DNA of 34,146 nt from Helicobacteraceae bacterium (GTDB lineage Bacteria; Campylobacterota; Campylobacteria; Campylobacterales; SZUA-545), in contig JAITUT010000031.1 in the NCBI GenBank assembly GCA_031286325.1, forward strand, positions 1 through 34,146, written 5' to 3'. The number at the start of each line of letters is the position of its first letter. Position 1 is the stretch's first letter. Below the pieces are notes generated by a model. It searched no databases. It was not told the origin of the DNA and worked only from the letters and a program-made list of their open reading frames with translations. Shown here piece by piece: positions 8,634 to 17,321 of the stretch. Position numbers and translations under genes: made by a program.

Positions 8634-8870
8634 ATGAAACGATTTGATTTGCGGCGGGCGGAAAATGTGATGGAGCGTTTGCAACGCATTATTATAGACG
8701 ATGTGGATCAAGGCGAGGCGGCGATCTTTATTTACGAGGTCGCGGAGAATTTCGCTCTCGTCCAAGAGAGCGCGGATTTAATCAAAAAGTTGGATTTTGA
8801 GCTAATTAACTCGCTGAAATACAATGAGGTAGATTGGACGATCTGCGTGCGCAAACCAATTAGGCGTTAG
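8634..8870 (+). CDS. Small NuoE-position protein (Cj1575c-like)
   Basis: A 78-residue protein in the slot where nuoE normally sits. It resembles from memory the Campylobacter Cj1575c family: a short acidic/helical protein ending in NSLKYNEVDWTICVRK. It has one Cys only and none of the four Cys that bind cluster N1a in true NuoE, so it cannot be a standard 24-kDa subunit. GGTGAGG precedes the ATG, and spacing to nuoD and the next gene is 4 nt each. It probably stabilises or docks the alternative electron-input module; this is inferred from position only. Confidence 0.8.
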   Translation: MKRFDLRRAENVMERLQRIIIDDVDQGEAAIFIYEVAENFALVQESADLIKKLDFELINSLKYNEVDWTICVRKPIRR

Positions 8871-8874
8871 AAGA

Positions 8875-10872
8875 ATGACGGCTCCTTGGTTTAGTTCATG
8901 GCGCGGCAAAGTGGTGGATAATCGCGCGCGCGAAACCGCGGATTACGAACGCTCCGAGTTGCGTTTGCCCGCGCAATTTGACGGCGATCGCAAGGCTAGG
9001 GCGTTTATAGGCTGGGACGGCGTGGGCGTCTTTGACCCCGAAATTGACATTCTGCGCTTAGCGAGCGAGTACGTTTCGCAATACCAAAACTACTCCGAAG
9101 CGTGCGGACGTTGTATGCCGGGTCGCGCGGGCGGCAGGATTTTGTTCGACATTTTAGACAAGATCGCGCGCGGCGAGGGCGAAAAAGAGGACCTTGAAAA
9201 GTTACGATCCGCGATCGGCGTTATGAAGCTTTCAGCCAAATGCGAGATCGGGCGCACTGTGCCAAACGCGATAGATCACCTATTAACGCACTTTGGCGCG
9301 GAGTTTGATCAAGCGATCCGCGAGAAAAAACGGGGTAAAGAATATGGCAAACGATTTGAATACGCCGCCAAAATCACCGCGCCGTGCGTAGACGCTTGCC
9401 CTGATCGCGTGGATATTCCGGCGTTTATCGAGGGGGTACGCGATCGCAATCCGCTCGCCAGCCTCGCCGCCACGCGGAAATTTATGCCGCTCGCGCATAC
9501 TTGCGGCAGAGTTTGTCCGCACCCGTGCGAGGACAGTTGCAGGCGCGGGAATTTGGACGCGCCGCTATCAATTATGGAGCTCAAAAGAATCGGCGCGGAC
9601 TACGAAGATCGCTACATCGGCGGGATAAATCACGCGATTCGCAAAAAGCCTCCGATCGGCAAAAAAGTAGCGATCGTGGGCGCGGGACCCGCAGGCTTGA
9701 CCGCGGGATATTATTTGGCGATGAACGGCGCGGAGTGCGATATTTTTGAGGCGTTGCCTGTCGCGGGCGGCGAAGTAATGGTAGGCGTACCCGAATACAG
9801 AATGCCCGTCAAAAAATATTTGGCGGACATCAAACTCGTAGAGGATAGCGGGGCGAAAATTCACTTAAATTCGCATATTGATTCCGCGAAACTGCTGAAA
9901 ATGGAAAAAGAATACGACGCGATCTTGCTCGCGTATGGCGCGAGAATCTCGAAGAAACTTCATTGCGAAAATGAAAACGAGAAGTTAAAGGGCTATTGGA
10001 GCGCGATAAATTTCTTAGATCAAATTAACTTATACGAAAAGTTCGGCATCGGCGAGAAAGTAGATTTCACGGGCAAGACGATCGTCTGCGTCGGCGGCGG
10101 CTTTACAAGCATAGACGTCGTCCGCTGCGCGATCCGCGCAAACGCGAAGCGCGTGATAATGCTCTACCGCCGCAGCGAAAAAGTGATTATCCAAAACACA
10201 AGCGCCGAGGAGTACCACGAAGCCGTAGAAGAGGGCGTGGAGTTTATGTTTAGATCGGCGATCGCGAAGATCATTGACGAAAAGGGCGTAATCAAGCGCG
10301 TTTTATGCAACAAATTTAAGATGATAGAGGACCCAAACGGCGGCAGACCGCAACTTACGAAATTAGAGGGCGCGGACTTTGAGATTAAATGCGATTATGT
10401 GATCCCCGCCGTGAGCCAAGAGTCGGACAATTCAATTTTGCCGCCCGAATGGGAGATTGAGCTAACGAGCTGGGGGACGATCAAGACGGACGGCAAAACT
10501 TACGCCACCAACAAAAAGGGCGTATTCAGCGCGGGCGACTGCGAGTACGGTCCTATGACGATCGTTAATGCCGTAGGGCAGGGCAGGCGCGCGGCGAATG
10601 TCGCGTTAAATTACCTGCAAACGGGCGAGATTAAACGACAAAACGACGAGGTAATGGAGGATTTGCTAAGAACGTTTAGGGTCTTTCATAAAGACGAAAA
10701 AATTTCGGGCTATTTAGGCGGCGCGAAACGCGGCGAGAGCGCGAAGCTATCGGTAAAGGAGCGCAAAGACAACCACCGCGAAGTCAAATTCGCCTTAGAC
10801 GCGGCGACGGCTTACGAAGAAGCCTCGCGCTGTATGCGCTGCTACTATATCGCGATGGTGGCTCTGCGATGA
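8875..10872 (+). CDS. NuoF C-domain / GltD-like NAD(P)H oxidoreductase fusion
   Basis: A 665-residue electron-input flavoprotein replacing NuoF. Residues 1-145 resemble only the C-terminal iron-sulfur part of NuoF: EACGRCMPGRAGG (Cys77, Cys80) and a later Cys123. The FMN/NADH-binding domain is missing. Residues about 165-255 are a glutamate-synthase-beta/DPD-type helical 4Fe-4S domain (Cys171, 175, 210, 214, 218, 222). Residues 265-580 form the two-dinucleotide-fold oxidoreductase: FAD site VAIVGAGPAGLTAG, NAD(P) site VCVGGGFTSID followed by YRRSEK, whose Arg pair is like NADPH-using GltD, and GVFSAGDCEYGP. The tail carries CMRC (653-656). It starts 4 nt after the NuoE-like gene and overlaps nuoG by 4 nt. 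Its donor (NADPH, NADH or ferredoxin) is not proven. Confidence 0.85.
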   Translation: MTAPWFSSWRGKVVDNRARETADYERSELRLPAQFDGDRKARAFIGWDGVGVFDPEIDILRLASEYVSQYQNYSEACGRCMPGRAGGRILFDILDKIARGEGEKEDLEKLRSAIGVMKLSAKCEIGRTVPNAIDHLLTHFGAEFDQAIREKKRGKEYGKRFEYAAKITAPCVDACPDRVDIPAFIEGVRDRNPLASLAATRKFMPLAHTCGRVCPHPCEDSCRRGNLDAPLSIMELKRIGADYEDRYIGGINHAIRKKPPIGKKVAIVGAGPAGLTAGYYLAMNGAECDIFEALPVAGGEVMVGVPEYRMPVKKYLADIKLVEDSGAKIHLNSHIDSAKLLKMEKEYDAILLAYGARISKKLHCENENEKLKGYWSAINFLDQINLYEKFGIGEKVDFTGKTIVCVGGGFTSIDVVRCAIRANAKRVIMLYRRSEKVIIQNTSAEEYHEAVEEGVEFMFRSAIAKIIDEKGVIKRVLCNKFKMIEDPNGGRPQLTKLEGADFEIKCDYVIPAVSQESDNSILPPEWEIELTSWGTIKTDGKTYATNKKGVFSAGDCEYGPMTIVNAVGQGRRAANVALNYLQTGEIKRQNDEVMEDLLRTFRVFHKDEKISGYLGGAKRGESAKLSVKERKDNHREVKFALDAATAYEEASRCMRCYYIAMVALR

Positions 10873-12950
10873 TAAATTTCACGATTGACGGCGTTGCGGT
10901 TACGGCGCGGGGAGACGAAACGATTTTGCAAGCCGCGCGCGCGAACGGCATTTATATCCCGACTTTGTGTTACCTCGCCAAATTAACTCCCGCAGGATCG
11001 TGCCGCTTGTGCGTGGTAGAAATTGACGGCGTGGAGGGTTTCGCCCTTTCGTGTCAAACGAAAGTCGCGAAAGGAATCAACGTGCGCGTTCAAAGCGCGG
11101 CGTTAAACGACGTCCGCCGAAAAGTTACGCAAATGATGTGCGTCAATCACCCGCTCCAATGCGGCGTTTGCGACAAATCGGGCGAGTGCGAGCTGCAGGA
11201 CAAAATTCTGGAGTTCAAAGTAACCGAGCAAATTTTCTCCGCCAAAGAACAGCCGCGCAAGAATGAAAGCTGGCAATTTTTATCATACGATCCGTTTTTG
11301 TGTATTTTGTGCGAGCGGTGCGCGCGATCTTGCAACGAAGTCGTGGGCAGCGCGGCGCTTTTCGTTACGCGCGGCGGCTACAACTCCAAAATCAACTACA
11401 ACACCGCGCGTTGTATTAAATGCGGCGAGTGCGCGGCGGTTTGCCCCACGGGCGCGATCGTTACGAAGGATTTCAAATACCGCGCGAACGCTTGGGAGCT
11501 TGCCAAAACGCCAAGCGTTTGCCTCCATTGCCCGATCGCCTGCAATGTTGCGATCGAGACTAAACGCGGCGCGATCGTTAGGATCGCGGGCGACGTGGAA
11601 AATTCCGCCCTCTGCGGAATGGGTAGATTTTCGTTTCACCACAACGCGTTCGGCGAATTTTCAAGCGATCTTTTGCGCGGCGTGAAAACCGTGTTAATTA
11701 ACGGCGACGAGACGAATGAAGAGGCTTTTTTGTTGCAAAAGATCGCCGATAAATTAAATTTTACGATCGTGAATAATCGGATCGCCTCTTTCGCGGAGTT
11801 TTTGCGAATTTACGGCGAGGCGAGCGGCGAATCGCTCTACAACGCGACTTTAGCCAATTTAGCGAACGCTGATAAAATTTGGGTTTTCGCGCCGAGTTTA
11901 TGCGATGAAGCACCGTTAATACGCGGCGCGATCTCGCAGGCGAATTTGAAACGTCACGCCGAAGCCGCGCTGTTCAGCCCGATTGAAGATCAACGTTTAA
12001 CGCGCCTTTTGACGAAGATCGTGCGTTATGAAGCGGGGGCGGAGGAAGGCGTGTTTGCTTTATTGCTTAACGCCGTCTCTCGTAATTGCGGAGTTGAGCC
12101 GCGATCTCGCAAAGAGCTAAAAAAATGGCTCGCGGAGCTTGACGCTGGCAATATCAGCGCGGAGTCAAGCGCGGGCGAAGAGGAGTTTGAAAACTTCAGG
12201 ATCGCGCAAGGCAAAACCGTGATTGTCGTCGGCAGCGAGATTTATTCGCACGATCGCGCGGCAAATATTGCGGTAACGCTCGGCGTTTTGCGCTCTCTTG
12301 GCGCGGATATTTTGATGATTCCGCCGACTGCGAACGCGCTTGGAATTATTTTAAGCGGCGTGAAAGTAGAGCGCGGCGCGGCGGAGGTCGCGTTGCCTAA
12401 CGCGCCGTTTGAGGCGAAAGAGGGCACGATCGTGAATATGAGCAAAAAACTTCTGCCGCTGAACGCCGCCATTGATTATCACGGCGAGAGTATTCCGCAG
12501 GCGGCGAAAAAACTCGGCGCGGCGGAGATTAAATACGCGATTGATATTACGCCGAAGTTGCCGTTTAACAAGCTAAAATTTGATGAAATTCCGCAAAGCG
12601 GCGTTGAGATCGCGCCCGCCGCAACGCAAATCACGCGAAAAGCGCCGGGCAAAATCGAAGCGATCGGCGAATTTAACGGCGCGGTCGCGCACTTTACATT
12701 CGCGCGAGCCCCTTTCGCCGAAAAAGGTCGCTTGGTGGGTTCGCCGCAATTCGCCGCCGCGAATAAACTCACAAACGGCGATGAAACGGTCATTGAGACA
12801 AATCGTGGCAAAATAATCAGAAAGTTTGCCGTGTCGCAAACTATGAAAGGGACGATCGCGAAATTAGAGGCGTTTGATCTGACAAACGCTATAAAGGACG
12901 CGGCGGGTTATCGATTTGAGGCGGTAAAGATCGGGAGGCAAAATGGCTGA
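10869..12950 (+). CDS. nuoG: NADH-quinone oxidoreductase subunit G, first paralogue
   Basis: A 693-residue peripheral-arm subunit that wires electrons from the flavoprotein towards NuoI. Ligands seen: N1b [2Fe-2S] Cys34, 45, 48, 62; N5 His94, Cys98, 101, 107 (HPLQCGVCDKSGEC); a full ferredoxin pair, CILCERCARSC (145-155) and CIKCGECAAVCP (182-192); and an N7-type set, Cys218, 221, 225 and 249. Most NuoG proteins keep a single N4 cluster in the ferredoxin-like domain, so this one has an extra cluster. A reduced molybdopterin-oxidoreductase-like domain without clear cofactor motifs fills the rest. The ATG overlaps the flavoprotein stop (ATGA). It is followed by a second nuoG overlapping by 8 nt. 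Confidence 0.93.
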   Translation: MINFTIDGVAVTARGDETILQAARANGIYIPTLCYLAKLTPAGSCRLCVVEIDGVEGFALSCQTKVAKGINVRVQSAALNDVRRKVTQMMCVNHPLQCGVCDKSGECELQDKILEFKVTEQIFSAKEQPRKNESWQFLSYDPFLCILCERCARSCNEVVGSAALFVTRGGYNSKINYNTARCIKCGECAAVCPTGAIVTKDFKYRANAWELAKTPSVCLHCPIACNVAIETKRGAIVRIAGDVENSALCGMGRFSFHHNAFGEFSSDLLRGVKTVLINGDETNEEAFLLQKIADKLNFTIVNNRIASFAEFLRIYGEASGESLYNATLANLANADKIWVFAPSLCDEAPLIRGAISQANLKRHAEAALFSPIEDQRLTRLLTKIVRYEAGAEEGVFALLLNAVSRNCGVEPRSRKELKKWLAELDAGNISAESSAGEEEFENFRIAQGKTVIVVGSEIYSHDRAANIAVTLGVLRSLGADILMIPPTANALGIILSGVKVERGAAEVALPNAPFEAKEGTIVNMSKKLLPLNAAIDYHGESIPQAAKKLGAAEIKYAIDITPKLPFNKLKFDEIPQSGVEIAPAATQITRKAPGKIEAIGEFNGAVAHFTFARAPFAEKGRLVGSPQFAAANKLTNGDETVIETNRGKIIRKFAVSQTMKGTIAKLEAFDLTNAIKDAAGYRFEAVKIGRQNG

Positions 12951-14787
12951 AGTCAAATTTACGATAGACGATCGCGCAATTGTCGCGAATGACGGCGATA
13001 GCGTCTTAAACATCGCCCGCGCCAACGGCATTTACATACCCGCGATCTGCTACCTAACGCGTTGCTCGCCGACTTTGGCGTGCCGCTTGTGTATGGCGGA
13101 GGCGGACGGCAAGCGCGTCTATACCTGCAACGCGAAACCAAAAGAGGCGATGGTAGTCAAAACTTCCACCCCCGAAATTGAGGCGGAGAGGCGCGAAATT
13201 ATGCAGGCTTACATAGTCAATCACCCGCTCCAATGCGGCGTTTGCGACAAATCGGGCGAGTGCGAGCTGCAGAATAACGCCCTTTTTCAGGAAGTCAGCG
13301 AGCAGCTTTACGCGATCAAAGATACTCCGCGCAAAGCTATTTCGCGGGGCAAAACGCGCTACGATCCCGCGCTTTGTATTGTTTGCGAACGTTGCGTAAC
13401 TGTCTGCAAAGATATGATCGGCGTAGCGGCTCTCGCGACTACGCCGCGCGGCGGCGATCCTCTGCCTGAAAGCTACAAAGAAACTATGGGCAAAGACGCC
13501 TATACGATTTGGAATAAAGCGAACAAATCTCTGATCGGTCATTCGGCAAGAGGCGATCTGTGCGACAATTGCGGCGAGTGCGCGGCGGTTTGCCCGACAG
13601 GCGCGATGATAGCCGGCGACTTTCAATACAAATCCAACGCTTGGGAGCTAACCCGCGTCCCTAGCTCGTGCGCCCACTGTCCGTCCGTTTGCGAAATTTT
13701 CTACGAGGTCAAGCAAGGCGGCATTGACGATCCAGAGGGCAAAATTTACCGCGTTACAAACGACTTTCATTTCCAGTCGCTCTGCGGCAAAGGACGTTTT
13801 GACTTCGCGGGCGCGGTCGCGGCGCAAAAAGACAAGGCGAAACTCGCCGCGGCGATCGAGGCGTTTAAGCGCGCGAAGACGATTATTTTCACATCAAAAG
13901 CGACAAATGAGGAGATCGCGATCTTAAACCGCCTTAAACAGAGATTAAAAGCGCGATTGGTAAATGACGACGCCTTTAAGTTAGCGAATTTTTTAAGCGC
14001 GTTTGAGGCGGCGAGCGGCAAAAAAACGCCTAGCGGCGAGCGCAAAAACATTGAGGGTTTAATTCTTTCTTTAGGTCTAAATCTCTCCGCGGATAACGCG
14101 AATTTGCGCTACGCCGTGAATAACGCGCTGGTTATTAAGAAATCCGCCGCGATAGATTTTCACCATTTAAGCGATCCAGTTACCGACGCGATGCACAAAA
14201 ACTTTGCGCCGATGAGGGCGAAAGAGGGCGAAGAAGAGATTGTGATCGCGAAAGTTCTAAACCATTTCGCGAGCGATCTTCCCGCGGAGATTAAAAAGCG
14301 GATCGCAAAAAATGTTTTCAGCGATGCCGAAATCGAGCAAATTAACAAACTTTCCGAAGGCAAAACAACTTTCGCTTTTATAGCGGGCGGCGAGCTTTAT
14401 ACCCACAAAGAGGCGGAAAATATCGCGAAACTTTTGGGGTTGCTGGAAAAATATACGAAATTTAAGGTGATTTTGTCGCCGAAATACGCGAATAGTTTGG
14501 GCGCGGCTCTTTACGCGCGTTTAGACGAAAAGGCTGACGGTTTTACGATCGGCTTTGAGACGAAAGGAGACTTCACATTGGGCGCGGACGGCGATCTCGC
14601 AATGCCGCACATTACGCAAAAAGAGGGGACGATGATAGGAGTCGGCAAACATCTCGCGGTACTCGGCGCCGCGCTGGATTACGCGGGGTACGATCTTGTA
14701 GATATTTACTCGGAACTTACGGGCAATGCGGTGGAGAGCGTTACGGAGCTCTCAAACGATTTCGGCGAAATCGCGAGAAAAGGGTAA
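12943..14787 (+). CDS. nuoG: NADH-quinone oxidoreductase subunit G, second paralogue
   Basis: A second NuoG of 614 residues, directly downstream of the first. Cluster ligands mirror it: Cys36, 47, 50, 62 (N1b); His94, Cys98, 101, 107 (N5); CIVCERCVTVC (145-155); CDNCGECAAVCP (207-217); and Cys243, 246, 250, 281 (N7-like). The two ferredoxin motifs are separated by an insertion of about 25 residues relative to the first paralogue. GGGAGG lies 7 nt before the ATG, within the end of the first nuoG. All clusters look intact, so both are likely functional. Whether both sit in one complex or form alternative complexes cannot be seen. Confidence 0.92.
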   Translation: MAEVKFTIDDRAIVANDGDSVLNIARANGIYIPAICYLTRCSPTLACRLCMAEADGKRVYTCNAKPKEAMVVKTSTPEIEAERREIMQAYIVNHPLQCGVCDKSGECELQNNALFQEVSEQLYAIKDTPRKAISRGKTRYDPALCIVCERCVTVCKDMIGVAALATTPRGGDPLPESYKETMGKDAYTIWNKANKSLIGHSARGDLCDNCGECAAVCPTGAMIAGDFQYKSNAWELTRVPSSCAHCPSVCEIFYEVKQGGIDDPEGKIYRVTNDFHFQSLCGKGRFDFAGAVAAQKDKAKLAAAIEAFKRAKTIIFTSKATNEEIAILNRLKQRLKARLVNDDAFKLANFLSAFEAASGKKTPSGERKNIEGLILSLGLNLSADNANLRYAVNNALVIKKSAAIDFHHLSDPVTDAMHKNFAPMRAKEGEEEIVIAKVLNHFASDLPAEIKKRIAKNVFSDAEIEQINKLSEGKTTFAFIAGGELYTHKEAENIAKLLGLLEKYTKFKVILSPKYANSLGAALYARLDEKADGFTIGFETKGDFTLGADGDLAMPHITQKEGTMIGVGKHLAVLGAALDYAGYDLVDIYSELTGNAVESVTELSNDFGEIARKG

Positions 14788-14790
14788 AAG

Positions 14791-15786
14791 ATGGGCGAAA
14801 TGACGATAGATATAATCGCCACGATCGTAAAAGCGGTGATCGTGGTCTTGGTATTTTCCGCTTTGGCAGGGTACGGCACCTACATTGAGCGGCGCGTTCT
14901 GGCGTTTATCCAGCGCAGAAAGGGTCCTATGCACGTAGGACCGCTGGGGCTCTTGCAGATCGTAGCGGACGGGATCAAGATGTTTACAAAAGAGAACATT
15001 ATCCCGCGCCGCGCCTTTAAGCCTATATTTTTTATCGCGCCGATTATTACCGTAGCGACCGCGTTTGTCGCGATGAGCGCGGTGCCGCTTTTGCCGCCGT
15101 TTACGATATTTGGCTACGAAGTCAAGCCGATCGTAGCGGACGTGAATGTCGGGGTTTTATTTGTAATGGGCGTAATGGCGGCGGGGCTTTACGGACCGCT
15201 TTTGGGCGGCATCGCCTCTATGAACAAATATTCGCTGCTCGGCGGCGCGCGCGTGGCGATTCAGCTAATCAGTTACGAAGTAGTTTCAGGTCTCGCGATA
15301 ATGGCGCCAGTTTTGCTCGTAGGATCGCTGTCTTTAATTAACATTAACGACTATCAAGCGGGCGGGATTACCGATTGGCTTCTTTGGAAGCAGCCTTTGG
15401 CGTTCGCGTTATTTATGATGGCTGGTTACGCCGAGACAAACCGCACCCCGTTTGATTTAATGGAGCACGAGGCGGAGATCGTAGTCGGTTACGCCACCGA
15501 GTATTCGGGGATTCATTGGGGTTTGTTCGCGATCGGCGAATACGCCAATATGTTCACAATGAGCTTCTTAATTTCGCTGTTGTTTTTGGGCGGCTACAAC
15601 GACTTTTATTTTATACCGGGCGCGATCGCGATCATCTGCAAAGTTGCGTTCTTTTTCTTTTTCTTTATTTTGGTGCGCGGCGCGTGGCCCCACGTGCGCC
15701 CCGACCAACTGATGTGGCTGTGCTGGAAAGTCTTGATGCCGCTTGCGGTAATCAATGTGTTAATCACCGCTTTCGCGGTTTTTTAA
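14791..15786 (+). CDS. nuoH: NADH-quinone oxidoreductase subunit H
   Basis: Membrane subunit linking the peripheral and membrane arms and forming much of the quinone tunnel; about eight helices. The 331-residue protein shows ERRVLAFIQRRKGPMHVGP, LLQIVADGIKMFTKE, NRTPFDLMEHEAEIVVGY with its conserved acidic residues, and a C-terminal RGAWPHVRPDQLM. The ATG follows AAAAGGG and lies 3 nt after the nuoG stop. Confidence 0.97.
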   Translation: MGEMTIDIIATIVKAVIVVLVFSALAGYGTYIERRVLAFIQRRKGPMHVGPLGLLQIVADGIKMFTKENIIPRRAFKPIFFIAPIITVATAFVAMSAVPLLPPFTIFGYEVKPIVADVNVGVLFVMGVMAAGLYGPLLGGIASMNKYSLLGGARVAIQLISYEVVSGLAIMAPVLLVGSLSLININDYQAGGITDWLLWKQPLAFALFMMAGYAETNRTPFDLMEHEAEIVVGYATEYSGIHWGLFAIGEYANMFTMSFLISLLFLGGYNDFYFIPGAIAIICKVAFFFFFFILVRGAWPHVRPDQLMWLCWKVLMPLAVINVLITAFAVF

Positions 15787-15795
15787 GGAGCGCAA

Positions 15796-16380
15796 GTGGA
15801 AGCTAAGCAAGGTTATTTTCAAGTAAAGATCGCGCCGTATCCCACGACAAATTTGGGGCGTTTTAAGCAAGTCGTAAGGCGATCGCTGGGTATTGAATTA
15901 CTCATCGGGCTTTGGCGCGTCTTTAAGGTAATGGTAAAAGACCCTACGCACACCACAATCTACCCTATGGAGCGTTTGCCGTTATCTAAACGATACCGCG
16001 CGATCCACAAACTATTGCGCTTGTTGGAGAGCGACGGGGAACGTTGCATTGGTTGCGGCTTGTGCGAAAAAATTTGCCCCGCGAATTGTATACGAATGGA
16101 TACGGAGCGAGGCGCTGATTCGCGCAAGAAAGTCAGAGACTACACGATCAACTTCGGACGTTGTATCTATTGCGGCTTGTGCGCGGAAGTCTGCCCCGAA
16201 ATCGCGATCGTGCACGGCGACCGCTTTGAGAATGCGAGCGAGCAGCGCGCGCACTTTAGCCTTAAAGAAGATATGCTGACTTTGCCCGAGGGGGTGAAGC
16301 TGCAAAAAGAGTTTGACGGCTTTGGCTCGCTTAGCAAAGACGCGGACAAAAATCTTAAAAAGACGCCCACGGCGTATTAG
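15796..16380 (+). CDS. nuoI: NADH-quinone oxidoreductase subunit I
   Basis: Peripheral-arm 8Fe ferredoxin subunit carrying clusters N6a and N6b, which pass electrons to NuoB. Both 4Fe-4S motifs are intact: CIGCGLCEKICPANC and CIYCGLCAEVCPE. The start is GTG at 15796-15798 with AAGGAG 5 nt upstream. Length is 194 residues, with an N-terminal amphipathic region and a hydrophilic tail. Confidence 0.96.
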   Translation: MEAKQGYFQVKIAPYPTTNLGRFKQVVRRSLGIELLIGLWRVFKVMVKDPTHTTIYPMERLPLSKRYRAIHKLLRLLESDGERCIGCGLCEKICPANCIRMDTERGADSRKKVRDYTINFGRCIYCGLCAEVCPEIAIVHGDRFENASEQRAHFSLKEDMLTLPEGVKLQKEFDGFGSLSKDADKNLKKTPTAY

Positions 16381-16388
16381 GAGCAAAG

Positions 16389-16904
16389 ATGTTTGAGGCA
16401 GTGGGTTTTTATTTTTTCGGCTTCGTAACGGCGGCGGCGTTTTTGGCGGCGATATTGGCGCGCCAGCCTATCTACGCCTTTACCGCGCTGGCGACGGGAA
16501 TGATCTTTGTCGGCGGCTTGTTTTTCACGCTCGGCGCGGATTTTATGGGCGTGGTGCAGATCGTAGTCTATACGGGCGCGGTAATGGCGCTATATGTCTT
16601 CGGTATGATGTTCTTTGACACATCAAAAATGGTCGAAGAGGAGATCAAAAATCAAAAGCTAGTCGTCTTTTTGAGCGTGGCGATCGCGCTTTTCGCGGTG
16701 CTTGCGATATGCGGCGCGAATATGGCGTTTAACTCTCCGCCCGCATCCGAAGACAACACAAAAGCTATCGGATTTACGATCTTTAAGGAGTATATTTTAC
16801 CCTTTGAAATTTCAGGCTTGTTGCTCTTGACGGCGATGATCGCGGGGATCGTACTCGCTAGCAAAAAAATGGAATATAGCGTGGCGGAGGAGCGTAAGAA
16901 ATGA
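16389..16904 (+). CDS. nuoJ: NADH-quinone oxidoreductase subunit J
   Basis: Membrane subunit with about five helices beside NuoH and NuoK. The 171-residue protein has the diagnostic VVQIVVYTGAVMALYVFGMM helix with its pi-bulge region. The start follows TAGGAGCAAAG. Its stop overlaps the ATG of a 37-codon intergenic ORF (ATGA). Confidence 0.95.
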   Translation: MFEAVGFYFFGFVTAAAFLAAILARQPIYAFTALATGMIFVGGLFFTLGADFMGVVQIVVYTGAVMALYVFGMMFFDTSKMVEEEIKNQKLVVFLSVAIALFAVLAICGANMAFNSPPASEDNTKAIGFTIFKEYILPFEISGLLLLTAMIAGIVLASKKMEYSVAEERKK

Positions 16905-17014
16905 GAAATCTTTCGCTTGCAAATGAAACCTTGAAACCCGCCGCCCGTCATTGCGGCGAAACCCTCGAGTCCGCAATGACGCGATCGGCGCGAGAAATTA
17001 AAGGATCGAAATAA
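16901..17014 (+). CDS. 37-residue ORF filling the nuoJ-nuoK gap (doubtful)
   Basis: The whole gap between nuoJ and nuoK is an open frame. Its ATG overlaps the nuoJ stop (ATGA) and its TAA overlaps the nuoK ATG (TAATG). The product begins MRNLSLANETLKPAARHCGE and is basic, with no known domain. The central part encodes an inverted repeat, so the ORF may be a by-product of a repeat insertion kept in frame. The opening (ANETL) resembles that of the ORF between nuoK and nuoL (ANKTL). I would not assume it makes a functional protein. Confidence 0.3.
   Translation: MRNLSLANETLKPAARHCGETLESAMTRSAREIKGSK
16946..16981. repeat. Palindromic repeat between nuoJ and nuoK
   Basis: Perfect 11-nt arms CGTCATTGCGG (16946-16956) and CCGCAATGACG (16971-16981) with a 14-nt loop. 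This is the form of a dispersed extragenic palindrome. There is no T-run after it, so it is not a clear terminator; it could modulate mRNA stability between nuoJ and nuoK. Confidence 0.7.
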
Positions 17015-17319
17015 TGGAAATTACCTTAAATCACTATCTCGTTTTAAGCGCGGTTTTATTCGCGATCGGCTTGACGGGCGTAATGCGGCGGCAGAATTTG
17101 CTAATGCTCTTTTTCGCCACCGAAATCCTCTTGAACGCCGTGAATGTCGGCTTAGTCGCCGCCTCGCGCTATTTGGGCAATATGGACGGGCAGATGTTCG
17201 CCTTTTTTATTGTGGCGATCGCGGCGGCGGAGGTCGCGGTGGGGCTTGGGCTTTTAATTTTGCTCTACAAACGCAAGGGATCGCTCGATCTCAATGTGAT
17301 TAAGAATATGAGAGGCTGA
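17014..17319 (+). CDS. nuoK: NADH-quinone oxidoreductase subunit K
   Basis: Small antiporter-like (MrpC-related) membrane subunit with three helices. The 101-residue product has the two conserved membrane Glu residues expected of the family, in ATEILLNAVNVG and AIAAAEVAVGLGL. AAAGGATCGAAATA precedes the ATG. It is flanked on both sides by short-ORF insertions, unlike the tight spacing elsewhere in the operon. Confidence 0.95.
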   Translation: MEITLNHYLVLSAVLFAIGLTGVMRRQNLLMLFFATEILLNAVNVGLVAASRYLGNMDGQMFAFFIVAIAAAEVAVGLGLLILLYKRKGSLDLNVIKNMRG

Positions 17320-17321
17320 AA

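Noticed and set aside
11051-11685. Overlapping frames inside nuoG as extra genes
   Set aside because: They lie wholly within a motif-rich nuoG reading frame and have low-complexity Arg/Ala products typical of shadows.
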